64,000 nt of DNA from NCBI RefSeq assembly GCF_900111515.1, contig NZ_FOHS01000007.1, forward strand, positions 1 through 64,000. Reading direction: 5' to 3'. Below the pieces are notes generated by a model, which searched no databases, was not told the origin of the DNA, and saw nothing but the letters and a program-made list of their open reading frames with translations. Below are positions 1 to 7,778 of this stretch, in pieces. Positions within the stretch are counted from its first letter, which is position 1. Each line of letters begins with the position of its first letter. The DNA comes from Hymenobacter actinosclerus. Its GTDB lineage: Bacteria > Bacteroidota > Bacteroidia > Cytophagales > Hymenobacteraceae. The position numbers were made by a program, and so were the translations under genes.

Positions 1-38
1 GTTGATTTGTTGTGGGCCCTTCCGATTGAAGCGGGCTG

Positions 39-69
39 CAAAGGTAAGTAGCTTTTCGCTACTTGCAAG
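39..69 (-). promoter_or_regulatory. Leftward promoter P1 (TACCTTTG, -33 CTTG)
   Basis: On the minus strand TACCTTTG (39-46) lies 19 bases downstream of CTTG (66-69), which fits the Bacteroidota promoter TTTG-N19-TAnnTTTG. An A/T-rich tract lies just upstream, like an UP element. The bases transcribed first (GCAGCCCGCTTC) are shared with P2, and nearly with P3. Transcription would leave the window at its left edge. The target is unseen. Confidence 0.75.
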
Positions 70-142
70 GGAAAGAAGAAAACTTTTTTCGAAGCGTTTC
101 TTTTTTCGTCCTGCTGTATCCCCTTCCGGTTGAAGCGGGCTG

Positions 143-173
143 CAAAGGTAAGCAGCTTTTTGGTTGGTGCAAG
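143..173 (-). promoter_or_regulatory. Leftward promoter P2 (TACCTTTG, -33 CTTG)
   Basis: TACCTTTG (143-150) and CTTG (170-173) on the minus strand are again separated by 19 bases. A purine-rich and T-rich tract lies upstream and the start of the transcript matches P1. This is the second of three stacked copies. Confidence 0.75.
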
Positions 174-282
174 GCTTAGAGAGAAAAAGTTTTTCTCTTT
201 TTCGGCCTTCCCGCTAGTGTCAGTCGCCTTTTCAGCGGACTTAGCGAAGGTGGGTAGCAGCGCCTCCGGTTGAAGCGGGGTG

Positions 283-315
283 CAAAGGTAGTAAATCCTT
301 TTTGACTTCCGCAAC
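283..315 (-). promoter_or_regulatory. Leftward promoter P3 (TACCTTTG, -33 GTTG)
   Basis: TACCTTTG (283-290) lies 21 bases from GTTG (312-315) on the minus strand. The initially transcribed sequence resembles P1 and P2. The remaining stretch, 316-491, shows no gene or further motif that I can support. Confidence 0.65.
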
Positions 316-491
316 TGCCAGGGCAACCTTTTTTCAGGAACCCTTCCGGAGAAGTGGTGGTCCCGACCGCGTTCCGGTTGGGGATGCAAAAGTGGGGGTT
401 TGCGTTGGATTACGCAAACCCGGGAGGTAAAATACTCGTTCAAGGCTCGCTTCGGTCCACTGCCTCAGCGACTTTCTTTTTGCAGGCGGGC

Positions 492-1784
492 TTAGCGAAT
501 GGTTTCTGCCTGCGTGAATTCAATTGGCAGAGAGGCCACAGGGCGGTTGCGGGTGGCCTCGTAGTGGCGAATCTGCTGGCCCAGGGCGGCCAGAAAAGGC
601 AGGCCCACGGTGTCGTATTCGTAGGTTCCGTCGTTGATGATGCCGTTTTTGTTGACGTAGAGCACGGCGCTGAGCATGAACTCCGACTGATGGGTGGAGT
701 CGGCGAAGTAGGCGACGTCGGCCAGGTAGCCGTGCGACATGCCTACTATATTATAGATGCGCAGGCCGGGTTCGGCGAGGGCCGCGGGTTGGCGGCCGTA
801 GTAGAGGTACTTTTTGTAGGCGTCGAAGTAGCGGCCGGGCTGGTAGAGCGAATAGCCCGAGCCGTGGGGTGTGTGGTGCAGGTAGTAGCGCAGGAAGCTG
901 TAATCGTCGGGGGTGAGCTGGAAACGGTGACTGGCCGACACATCCTCCGGGAAAAGCAACGAGCGCAGCATTCTGGTGATGGAGTGCAGCGGCAGGTAGT
1001 TGGCAGTAGTGAAATCGTAGGGGCCGGGCACGATGCGGCCGCCGGCCTGGTGGGCGCGGCCTTTGCTGATGCGGCCCAACGGCGAATCGAATGGGCGCGG
1101 GTTGACGGCGGCGGGCTGCTGGTAGCTGACCTGGCCGGTGGCGGGGTCGTGGAACTCCAGCGGGTTGGTGTGGCGGTTGGCGGCGGTATCGCAGGGGGCA
1201 AAGCGGCGCACGATGCGGGTTTCGGGGTAGCCCAGCTCGGCCAGCCGCTCGTTGAGCGGGCGCTGGCCCAGGAACTCGTAGAGGCGGTTGTAGGCCCCGT
1301 TGTCGCTGACGAGCAGCATGCGCTTGGCGTAGTTGCCGACGGTATTGACGCGGTCGGAGTCGGCGGACTGGACGTAGGGGGCGGGCGTCTGGCAGCGGAA
1401 GGCGGTGCCGGTGCTCATGGGCGAGCGGCGGCTGAGGCCGAGCTGGTGCAGGCGGTTGAGCTTTTCGAGGGCCAGCGCCACGGTGGGCAGCTTCACAAGG
1501 CTGGCCGGGTTGAAGTACTGGCCGGCATCGAGCCGGTAGGTGTGCTCAACGAAAGTGGGCCGCTGCCGGGCGTCGCGGTTGATTTGGGTGTAGATAATCT
1601 GCAACTCGTATTCCCCGGCGCGCTCCACAACGGGCAGCAGGCGGGCATCGGCGCGGAGCAGGCTGTCGAGCAGGGGGCTGTCGGGGCTGCTTTGGAGTGG
1701 CATCTTTGGCTCGGCTACCGGGCCAAAAGAAGTCAGCAGGGTCGCAAAGAAGCCGCAGGCAAGCAGGGCAAGAGGACGCATCAT
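492..1784 (-). CDS. Exported class A beta-lactamase-fold serine hydrolase
   Basis: A 430-residue protein with an N-terminal signal-like hydrophobic stretch (residues 4-21). It carries the active-site motif of the serine beta-lactamase/DD-peptidase fold: SLVK (S95-K98) and SDN (160-162). The usual KTG box is not obvious, and MSHGY near the C-terminus may take its place. The family (beta-lactamase2-type proteins in Bacteroidota) often has no proven antibiotic-degrading role, so a cell-wall or peptide hydrolase is as likely as a true beta-lactamase. I chose the tandem ATG at 1784. A longer TTG start at 1802 would put polar residues in front of the signal. It appears monocistronic. Confidence 0.8.
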   Translation of the reverse strand: MMRPLALLACGFFATLLTSFGPVAEPKMPLQSSPDSPLLDSLLRADARLLPVVERAGEYELQIIYTQINRDARQRPTFVEHTYRLDAGQYFNPASLVKLPTVALALEKLNRLHQLGLSRRSPMSTGTAFRCQTPAPYVQSADSDRVNTVGNYAKRMLLVSDNGAYNRLYEFLGQRPLNERLAELGYPETRIVRRFAPCDTAANRHTNPLEFHDPATGQVSYQQPAAVNPRPFDSPLGRISKGRAHQAGGRIVPGPYDFTTANYLPLHSITRMLRSLLFPEDVSASHRFQLTPDDYSFLRYYLHHTPHGSGYSLYQPGRYFDAYKKYLYYGRQPAALAEPGLRIYNIVGMSHGYLADVAYFADSTHQSEFMLSAVLYVNKNGIINDGTYEYDTVGLPFLAALGQQIRHYEATRNRPVASLPIEFTQAETIR

Positions 1785-1876
1785 ATACCTAAAGGTCGGC
1801 AAAAACTTTGCCTCCCTTACTCGTCCTACCTATAAGGACGCTACTAGTTCTGCCCAGCTTGGCAAGCCTCTATACT

Positions 1877-1973
1877 GTGTAGAGACGCATAAATGCGTCT
1901 CGTTGTTGAGTTACCGGAACCATGCTACCTAACAACATCAGCAACGACGAGACGCAATTATGCGTCTCTACAA
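1877..1973. repeat. REPIN-like double palindrome, GAGACGCA family
   Basis: Two small palindromes, each of the form GTAGAGACGCA-n-TGCGTCTC, face each other across about 45 bases. The whole unit is also an imperfect inverted repeat (TGTAGAGACGCA...CAACAACG against CGACGAGACGCA...TCTCTACA). A single palindrome of the same family lies at 37911-37935. The organisation resembles a REP doublet. No transposase is nearby. Confidence 0.7.
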
Positions 1974-2089
1974 CCGCCTGCTTTTCGCAAACCACTTCGC
2001 GACTACATATAAGGAGCACCCCGGCAAACGGCCAGCGCCCGTGGTACTACGTTCCCAAAAACAGGGCTTCAATTGCTGACCGATTCCAC

Positions 2090-2123
2090 AAAAAAGCGCC
2101 GGGCTCCTGCTGGAACCCGGCGC
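2090..2123 (-). terminator. Intrinsic terminator of the lipoprotein gene
   Basis: The stem GCGCCGGG...CCCGGCGC is followed on the minus strand by six Ts. It lies 25 bases beyond the stop at 2148. Confidence 0.8.
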
Positions 2124-2147
2124 GGCGGTTTTGGGGCGACCTCCCTC

Positions 2148-3362
2148 CTACTCGGCTACGGGAGTGGCGCGGCGGGCGAGCAGCAGGTTGGAATCGTTTT
2201 CGCGCCAGTTGTAGCCGGTGCCGAAGGGCAGCGGGCGGGGCGGGTTGGCTTTATCGGTATAGGCGGCCGTCATTTCGGGCTGGTACTGCTTGGCGAACAG
2301 GTTGATGGGGCGCTTGTAGGTGCCGTAGTAGGTCAGCTGCCAGTCGGCGGGTTTGAAGTACTTCATGGCAATGCCCGAATCGTCCTGCAACACGAAATTG
2401 CTCCGCTCCAGCACCAGGTTGCGCACTTTGCTGAAGTAGGATTTGTGCATCAGGTAGGTGGCCGACTTCACGTAGGTGGTCAGCGGCCCCAGCGTGCGCA
2501 CGTACTTGAGGGCGGCTTCCTGGGTCTGGCCCAGCTGCCCGTCGCTGATATCGACGGAGAAGTATTGCAGCGTTTTGGCCTGGCCGCTGGCCGAGCGCAG
2601 CTTCACCTCAACGCCCGGCACGGCTTTTCGGCCGGGCTTACGGATGAGGGTCGAGTCGGCCTCGGCGAGCTGGCCATCGGGCAGCAGCTGCACGTAGCGC
2701 ACGGCCTCGACCTGGTGCTGGGTGCGGGCAGCGAAGAGCAGCATGAGCGGCAACGCGCCATCCAGCTCTACCGACTTCAGGTTGACGGCCATGGAGTTGG
2801 TGCGAAAGAAGCTGAAATTCAGCACCGACCACAACGACTCCTTGAGAGCCGGGAACAGCTTGCGGTTTTCGAGGTTGGCGCGGCTGGGCACGGTGCCCAC
2901 GGGCTCCAGGCCCAGCAGCACGTAGGTCTGGCTGCCGGGGAACATGGTGGTCACGTTCAGGAAATCGGGGCCGCTGAAGGGATAGAAGATGGTGGGGCTG
3001 GCGGCGCGTACTGAATCCAGCTCCTTGGCGGCCCAGGCTTCGATTTTAGTTGTGCGGGCGGCGTGGTATTTCGTCCAGCTTTTGTCGGCGTCGGCGGCGT
3101 AGGCCTGCCAGGCGGGCTGGGTTTCCAGCTCTTGCAGGTCGCTGCCCCGGCTTACGGGCAGGCCGGCCAGATAGGCGGCCACGTTGTGGATGGCGGCCGT
3201 ATCGGGCTTGGCGGGCGCGGGTGGTGCCACGGCTACGGTAGTATCGGGCGCGGCGGCCGGGGTAGTGGTGGGCTGCTCGGTTTTGGTGGTCGAGGGCTCG
3301 TTGCAGGCCGCCAGCAGTACCAGCAGGGCCGGCAGCAGGCGTTGAGGAGTGGAAAAACGCAT
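2148..3362 (-). CDS. Lipoprotein of unknown function
   Basis: A 404-residue protein with a lipoprotein signal (lipobox LLAAC, Cys20) followed by a Thr/Pro/Ala-rich linker (about residues 22-55). The rest is a globular domain that I do not recognise, with no metal or nucleophile motif that stands out. It begins 21 bases after the APC permease gene stops (3384-4694, same strand), so the two are probably co-transcribed. A role linked to the permease, for example as a surface partner, is only a guess. An intrinsic terminator closes the unit. Confidence 0.75.
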   Translation of the reverse strand: MRFSTPQRLLPALLVLLAACNEPSTTKTEQPTTTPAAAPDTTVAVAPPAPAKPDTAAIHNVAAYLAGLPVSRGSDLQELETQPAWQAYAADADKSWTKYHAARTTKIEAWAAKELDSVRAASPTIFYPFSGPDFLNVTTMFPGSQTYVLLGLEPVGTVPSRANLENRKLFPALKESLWSVLNFSFFRTNSMAVNLKSVELDGALPLMLLFAARTQHQVEAVRYVQLLPDGQLAEADSTLIRKPGRKAVPGVEVKLRSASGQAKTLQYFSVDISDGQLGQTQEAALKYVRTLGPLTTYVKSATYLMHKSYFSKVRNLVLERSNFVLQDDSGIAMKYFKPADWQLTYYGTYKRPINLFAKQYQPEMTAAYTDKANPPRPLPFGTGYNWRENDSNLLLARRATPVAE

Positions 3363-3383
3363 GGTGGTGGAATGGAGAAATTG

Positions 3384-4694
3384 CTAACTTTTACGCAGTC
3401 GGCTGAGGCCGTAGACCAGTAGGCCGGCCAGCAGGGTGGCCAGGCCGTAGAGGGTTTCGGTGGGTTTGTCGCGGGCAATGTAGAGCAGCGTCCAGCCGTT
3501 GAGCAGCAGAAACAGCAGCGGCGTGAACGGGTAGCCCCAGGCGCGGTAAGGCCGCACCAGTTCCGGCTGCCGCAGCCGCAGCACGAACAAGCCCAGCACG
3601 GTCAGGAAAGTGAATAAACTCAGAATAAAGCCCGAGTACACCACCACCTGGGCAAACGACGACTCCATGACGAACAGCAGCGTGAGGGCCAGCTGAAACA
3701 GCAGCGCCCGCACGGGCACGCCGGCCGCGCTTCGTTTGGCCAGAAACCGCAATGCCGGCAAGTCCTCGCCCATTACCTGCACGATGCGGGGGCCGGCGAA
3801 AATCATGGAGCTGATGGTGGACACCAGCAACGCGGCAATCAGCCCGCCCATGAGCCGGCCCCCGACGGGCCCGAACAGGCTGGTAGCGGCCACGAAGCCC
3901 ACTTCCACTTGCCCTTTGAGGGCGCTGATGGGCGTGGAGTACAGGAAAATGAAGTTCAGGGCCACGTAGAGCACCAGCACCAAGGCGGTGCCCGTGAGCA
4001 GAATCCGGGGCAGGTTGCGCTGGGGCTGGTCGATTTCGCCGGTCAGGTACACGGCCGCGTTCCAGCCCGAATAGGCATACGACACGAAAATGAGCGACAC
4101 AGCGAAGGCCGGACTCAGCAGCACATTCCAGTCGGCCGGACCCTGGGGCACGAAGGCCAGCGGCTGGGGCGTGGCCACGACCAATCCTAAGCCGATAAAG
4201 CCCACCAGCACCACCACCTTGATAGCGGTTACCGCCACTTGCAGGCGGCTGCCGGCCCGGCTGCTGATGCCGTGCACCAGCGTGAGCAGCAGCACGACGC
4301 TCACGGCCAGCAGCTTAGGCGGCAGGCCGGGCCACACGCTGCCGGCGTACTGCTCCAGGGCCAGTGCGGCGGCGGCCGTCGGGGCCGCGAAGCCCACTGT
4401 GGCCGACACCCAGCCCGACAGAAACCCCAGCGACGGATGGTAGATGCGCGACAGATAGTGGTACTCGCCCCCCGAGCGGGGCAGGGCCGCCGCCAGCTCG
4501 CCGTAGCTCAGGGCGCCACACAGGGCAATTACGCCGCCCACCACCCACAGCATCAGCAGCGCAAACCCGCTCTGGATATCGAGCACCTGGAACCCGAGGC
4601 TGGTAAAAACGCCGGTGCCCACCATATTGGCCACCACGATGGAAACGCCCGTCAGGACACTGATTTTGTAGGCGGGGGCAGCGGTTTGACTCAT
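3384..4694 (-). CDS. APC-family amino acid permease
   Basis: A 436-residue integral membrane protein with about 12 hydrophobic segments. The first helix has the unwound glycine motif of the APC superfamily (NMVGTGVF, residues 23-30), where substrate backbone binds. The stretch SGGEYHYL in TM3 and SYAYSGWNA in TM6 fit the LAT/SteT-like branch, which exchanges neutral amino acids. The substrate cannot be read from sequence. It is the first gene of a probable two-gene unit with the lipoprotein at 2148. The minus-strand region upstream carries CATCTTTG, a near match to the -7 element. Confidence 0.88.
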   Translation of the reverse strand: MSQTAAPAYKISVLTGVSIVVANMVGTGVFTSLGFQVLDIQSGFALLMLWVVGGVIALCGALSYGELAAALPRSGGEYHYLSRIYHPSLGFLSGWVSATVGFAAPTAAAALALEQYAGSVWPGLPPKLLAVSVVLLLTLVHGISSRAGSRLQVAVTAIKVVVLVGFIGLGLVVATPQPLAFVPQGPADWNVLLSPAFAVSLIFVSYAYSGWNAAVYLTGEIDQPQRNLPRILLTGTALVLVLYVALNFIFLYSTPISALKGQVEVGFVAATSLFGPVGGRLMGGLIAALLVSTISSMIFAGPRIVQVMGEDLPALRFLAKRSAAGVPVRALLFQLALTLLFVMESSFAQVVVYSGFILSLFTFLTVLGLFVLRLRQPELVRPYRAWGYPFTPLLFLLLNGWTLLYIARDKPTETLYGLATLLAGLLVYGLSRLRKS

Positions 4695-4831
4695 GCGGGG
4701 CTAATTGGCAGGTCAAAGATGCGGAATTATGCATGTTTACCTCAAGCTTAAGCCACGTATTGTCGGCACAAAACTATCCGACGGCCTTAACAGTCCGCAC
4801 AGACCGGAGGCCCAATTACCTTGGAACCAAC

Positions 4832-4869
4832 GAAAGAGCCCCCGCAACTTTCGCTACGGGGGCTCTTTC
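4832..4869. terminator. Bidirectional hairpin terminator
   Basis: The inverted repeat GAAAGAGCCCCC...GGGGGCTCTTTC has A-rich left and T-rich right flanks. It lies downstream of the DUF2480 gene (minus strand, stop at 4917) and shields the APC permease gene from read-through. Confidence 0.75.
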
Positions 4870-4916
4870 ATAAATACAGGCAGCTAGCCATGTAAGTGCA
4901 GAATAGCTGGCTGCTG

Positions 4917-5435
4917 CTACGCCGTAGCCACTTTCGGGCGCTTGTAGAGCGGGACGGTGCTGCACGGCTCGCCGTACATAATGCTGCTGGCTACGGGCAA
5001 CAGTTTCTGCATGATGGCCACGTAGGCGTAGGTGGGCACGGGCTTCTCGCCGCAGCCTTTAATAACGAGCTTGGCGTCGTGGTACTGCTCGGCGTCGATA
5101 CCGGCAATGGCTTCGTGGAATAACTCCTGCTCCAGCGCGGCCAGGTCGCCGAACACGTAGCGGTGGGCGTGGCCCTGAAGCTTACCGGCCAGCACCATGT
5201 AGGCCCAGGTAGGCACAATGGCATCGGCCGAGCAGATAACGGCTACGTTTTTTCCGTCGTACTGGCTCCAGTCGTGGTCTTTCACGAAGGCCCGAAAGTC
5301 CTTTTCGCGCAGCATCAGGCCCTGAAACAGGTTGTCCTTGATGTCGTACACCACCCGCTCACCGGGGTGGATAAACTCTTCGAGGTTGAGCGTGACGAGG
5401 GCGCTTTGGGCAACGCGGTTGGTGAGATCTTCCAT
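4917..5435 (-). CDS. DUF2480 family protein
   Basis: A 172-residue soluble protein matching the DUF2480 family from memory (N-terminus MEDLTNRVAQSAL, a DIKDNLFQGLMLREKDFR segment, conserved CSADAIVPTWAYM). The family is widespread and nearly confined to Bacteroidota, with no known function. There is no signal peptide or membrane segment. It sits 116 bases downstream of tsaB on the same strand, with a GTGAGA-type palindrome in between. Confidence 0.82.
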   Translation of the reverse strand: MEDLTNRVAQSALVTLNLEEFIHPGERVVYDIKDNLFQGLMLREKDFRAFVKDHDWSQYDGKNVAVICSADAIVPTWAYMVLAGKLQGHAHRYVFGDLAALEQELFHEAIAGIDAEQYHDAKLVIKGCGEKPVPTYAYVAIMQKLLPVASSIMYGEPCSTVPLYKRPKVATA

Positions 5436-5436
5436 T

Positions 5437-5562
5437 TTTCAGAGGTGAGAAGTGAGGGTTTAGAAGTGAGTACCAAGAGGTGAGAGGTAAGACGGATAAC
5501 ACGCCAAGGTGGGCTTACTCGTCTCCCTTCTCAATACTTACTTCTGAAATATCACTTCTCTT
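5437..5562. repeat. GTGAGA-word inverted repeat between DUF2480 and tsaB
   Basis: The left arm (5437-5491) has repeated AGGTGAGA/AAGTGAG words. The right arm (5518-5562) has their complements (TCTCCC, TCTCAAT, ACTTCT). The right arm runs into tsaB and supplies its TGA stop (from AGAAGTGA on the minus strand). Confidence 0.6.
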
Positions 5563-6250
5563 TGGGGGTTGTCGTATATACTTCCTTCAGGTAAAACGGC
5601 TCATAGTAAGCCACATCGCGGAACTCCTGGCGCTGGTAGGCCTCCAGGGCCAGCTCGCCCACTGCTACGGCCGAAGGTTCGATGCCGGCCAGGAACACGG
5701 CGTGGGGCTGTGCGGCCACCAGCGGCTGGAACTTGGCGGCCCCGCTTCCGAAGAACAACACCGGCTGGGTGGCCATTTGTTCGGTTAGCGTGGTTTCGTC
5801 GAGCAGCAGGGGCGCGGGGGCCAGCACTTCGGAGCCGTCGGCGCGGTAGAGGGCGGCGTACACTTCGAGGCGGCGGGCGTCAAGCATCGGGCAGTAGAGG
5901 TACTGGTCGGGGCGAGCGGTGCGGCCTGCTACCTGCCGGGCCAGGGCGGGCAGCGTGCCCACGGCCAGCAGCGGCACCTCCAGCGCGTAACACAGCCCCT
6001 TGGCGGCGGCCGCCCCAATGCGCAGACCGGTGTAGGAGCCCGGCCCGTCGGACACGGCCACGGCCGCCACATCGGACAGCGCGTGCAGGGTGTTGGCCAG
6101 CAACTGCTCGATGAGGACGCTCAGGTGCGTGGAGTGCGATTTTTCGAGCCGCAGCTCGGCCTGGCCCAGCAGTCGGCCCGTTTCGAGGTGGTGCACCGCC
6201 ACGGAGCAGACGGGCGAGGAAGTTTCTATAGACAGCAGCAACGAAGACAT
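5552..6250 (-). CDS. tsaB: tRNA threonylcarbamoyladenosine biosynthesis protein TsaB
   Basis: A 232-residue member of the ASKHA fold, TsaB/YeaZ type. TsaB pairs with TsaD (and TsaE) to transfer threonylcarbamoyl to A37 of ANN-decoding tRNAs. Visible hallmarks are LSIETSSPVCSVAV at the N-terminus, HSTHLSVLIEQLL, and the conserved VSDGPGSYTGLRIGAAAAKG segment. Length is normal. The start is supported by a TACCTTTG -7 element five bases before the ATG, which implies a very short leader. The last codons come from a GTGAGA-type repeat. Confidence 0.95.
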   Translation of the reverse strand: MSSLLLSIETSSPVCSVAVHHLETGRLLGQAELRLEKSHSTHLSVLIEQLLANTLHALSDVAAVAVSDGPGSYTGLRIGAAAAKGLCYALEVPLLAVGTLPALARQVAGRTARPDQYLYCPMLDARRLEVYAALYRADGSEVLAPAPLLLDETTLTEQMATQPVLFFGSGAAKFQPLVAAQPHAVFLAGIEPSAVAVGELALEAYQRQEFRDVAYYEPFYLKEVYTTTPKEK

Positions 6251-6254
6251 GGGG

Positions 6255-6262
6255 CAAAGGTA
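6255..6262 (-). promoter_or_regulatory. -7 element of the tsaB promoter
   Basis: TACCTTTG on the minus strand ends four bases before the tsaB ATG, so the message is nearly leaderless. Confidence 0.65.
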
Positions 6263-6384
6263 CGTCCCGGTAAGATGGGGCCGCTATGGGCCGGCGTTAT
6301 TACGAACCAGCAGGCGCACGGTACTGTTGCCGACCAAGTGCCCGCTACGGCCCAGTGGCTGGGTTCTACTTTATCCTCTTGGCA

Positions 6385-7185
6385 ATGAAAATAATCCTGC
6401 TACTTTCCACGGTTGTTTCATCAGTGGCTGCTGCCGCATTGCTGACAAGCTCCGGCTCCGCCAACCAGGTTGCAAAAACCCCACCCGGCCCCGCCCGGGT
6501 ACCGGTGGTAGTCGAGTTGTTCACGTCGGAAGGTTGCTCCAGCTGCCCGGCCGCCGACGCGGCGTTGCGGGAGCTGGAAATGGCCCAGTCGGTGCCCGGC
6601 GTGGAAGTTATTGCCCTGGGCGAGCATGTCGACTATTGGAACCGCCTGGGCTGGAAAGACCCGTTTTCATCGGCCCAGTTCACCGAGCGCCAGCGTACCT
6701 ACGCCGCGGGGTTTGGCACCGGCTCCTACACGCCCCAGGCCGTGGTGAACGGCCGCTACGAGTTCGTGGGTAGCCAGCGCGGCAAGCTTACAGAGGCCAT
6801 AGCCCGCGCCGCCCAAGCCCCGCGCGCCACCGTGCAGCTTAGCCGCGCCATTACCGGTAAGTTGGCTATTAAAGTAGATGCGCTACCAGCCGGCACTGCC
6901 CCCACCGAAGTGCTGCTGGCTCTCACCGAAACCAGCCTTTCCACCCAGGTTGGCCGGGGCGAAAACTCGGGCCGGTTGCTGCGCCACGCCGCCGTGGTGC
7001 GCGAGTTGCGGCCGCTGGGCTCCCCGGCCGCCGATGGCACCTTTGCCGCCAGCGTGCCGCTGCAACTCAATCCAGTCTGGAAGACCGCCAATTTGCGGGC
7101 CGTGGTGCTGGTGCAGGAAAAGGCCTCGCGTCGTATTGTGGGCGTGGGGGTGTTGGGGCTGAATTCAGCGTTGTCAGAACAGTAA
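6385..7185 (+). CDS. DUF1223 exported thioredoxin-like protein
   Basis: A 266-residue protein with a signal peptide (residues 1-20). The body matches DUF1223: VVELFTSEGCSSCPAAD carries a CxxC-type pair (CSSC) where thioredoxins have their active site, followed by HVDYWNRLGWKDPFSS and TPQAVVNG. The family is periplasmic, with no defined substrate. The start at 6385 is chosen because it opens the signal peptide. The longer frame from 6286 adds 33 residues of low plausibility. It is divergent from tsaB, and its end lies 3 bases from the convergent PIN-like gene. Confidence 0.88.
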   Translation: MKIILLLSTVVSSVAAAALLTSSGSANQVAKTPPGPARVPVVVELFTSEGCSSCPAADAALRELEMAQSVPGVEVIALGEHVDYWNRLGWKDPFSSAQFTERQRTYAAGFGTGSYTPQAVVNGRYEFVGSQRGKLTEAIARAAQAPRATVQLSRAITGKLAIKVDALPAGTAPTEVLLALTETSLSTQVGRGENSGRLLRHAAVVRELRPLGSPAADGTFAASVPLQLNPVWKTANLRAVVLVQEKASRRIVGVGVLGLNSALSEQ

Positions 7186-7188
7186 CAG

Positions 7189-7530
7189 CTAGTGAGGAGC
7201 GCTTATTTCGACTAATGGCTCGCCTGCCTGCAACAATTTCAGCGCTTGTGGTAACAGCGGGAGCAGCAATTGCTGGAGCCTCTCGTTCGTAGTATTGCCA
7301 CAGGTCAGCCATATCACCTGCGGCGGGGGCCCTAATCGCTCCAACAGTTGTGGGAAGTCGGCGTCTTTGGTTATCACGACAACCTCGGCCAACCTTGCTG
7401 CCCGAAAGATTTCCTCGTCTTCCGCATCGCGCAGCCCAATTTCCCGCAGCGTAAAAACCGTCAGCTTAAACTGCCAGCGCAGCCAAACAGCTAGCAACGG
7501 CGAAAGTTGCGCATCCAGCCAGAACGTCAT
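7189..7530 (-). CDS. DUF5615 PIN-like protein, probable toxin partner
   Basis: A 113-residue protein that fits the DUF5615 PIN-like group: FWLDAQLSP at the N-terminus (first acidic residue of the PIN site), LRDAEDEEIFRAAR in the middle and ITKDADF (second acidic pair), then IWLTCGNT. PIN folds are Mg-dependent RNases. It overlaps the upstream DUF433 gene by 4 bases (ATGA-type coupling), the arrangement of a toxin-antitoxin pair with the antitoxin translated first. Toxicity is an inference from family and layout. Confidence 0.82.
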   Translation of the reverse strand: MTFWLDAQLSPLLAVWLRWQFKLTVFTLREIGLRDAEDEEIFRAARLAEVVVITKDADFPQLLERLGPPPQVIWLTCGNTTNERLQQLLLPLLPQALKLLQAGEPLVEISAPH

Positions 7531-7751
7531 GCCGCCAGCGAAGGGTGGTCAATTCGTTGGGCCGCGTATTGTAGTGCCGCCTGCACGTCCAGCGGCTCCA
7601 GGTCGGGCATTTCGGCTAGTAGCTGCTCTACTGTAAGGCCGGCCGCCAGCAGATTCAGCACATCGGTTACCCGAATCCGCATGCCGCGAATGCAGGGCCG
7701 GCCGCCGCACTGGCGCGGGTTCAGGGTGATGCGGGAACGAAGGTTTTCCAT
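7527..7751 (-). CDS. DUF433 protein, probable antitoxin partner
   Basis: A 74-residue protein. The segment ITLNPRQCGGRPCIRGMRI followed by VTDVLNLLAAGLT and a final helical part is the standard DUF433 pattern, an HTH-like fold usually found next to a DUF5615 PIN-like protein. I chose the ATG at 7751. A GTG at 7772 would add seven residues. It starts 28 bases downstream of the protease gene on the same strand, so some read-through from the protease gene is possible. Confidence 0.82.
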   Translation of the reverse strand: MENLRSRITLNPRQCGGRPCIRGMRIRVTDVLNLLAAGLTVEQLLAEMPDLEPLDVQAALQYAAQRIDHPSLAA

Positions 7752-7778
7752 AGTCAGCAGCGTTAGGCTCACTGTTCT

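Noticed and set aside
354..1835. A 493-codon plus-strand open frame opposite the beta-lactamase-like gene
   Set aside because: It is Val/Gly/Gln-rich without domain signal and mirrors the codon structure of the minus-strand gene, a typical high-GC shadow.
7752..7772. The GTG start of the DUF433 protein at 7772
   Set aside because: The seven extra residues (MSLTLLT) are not part of the family pattern, and an ATG follows at 7751. It is not excluded.
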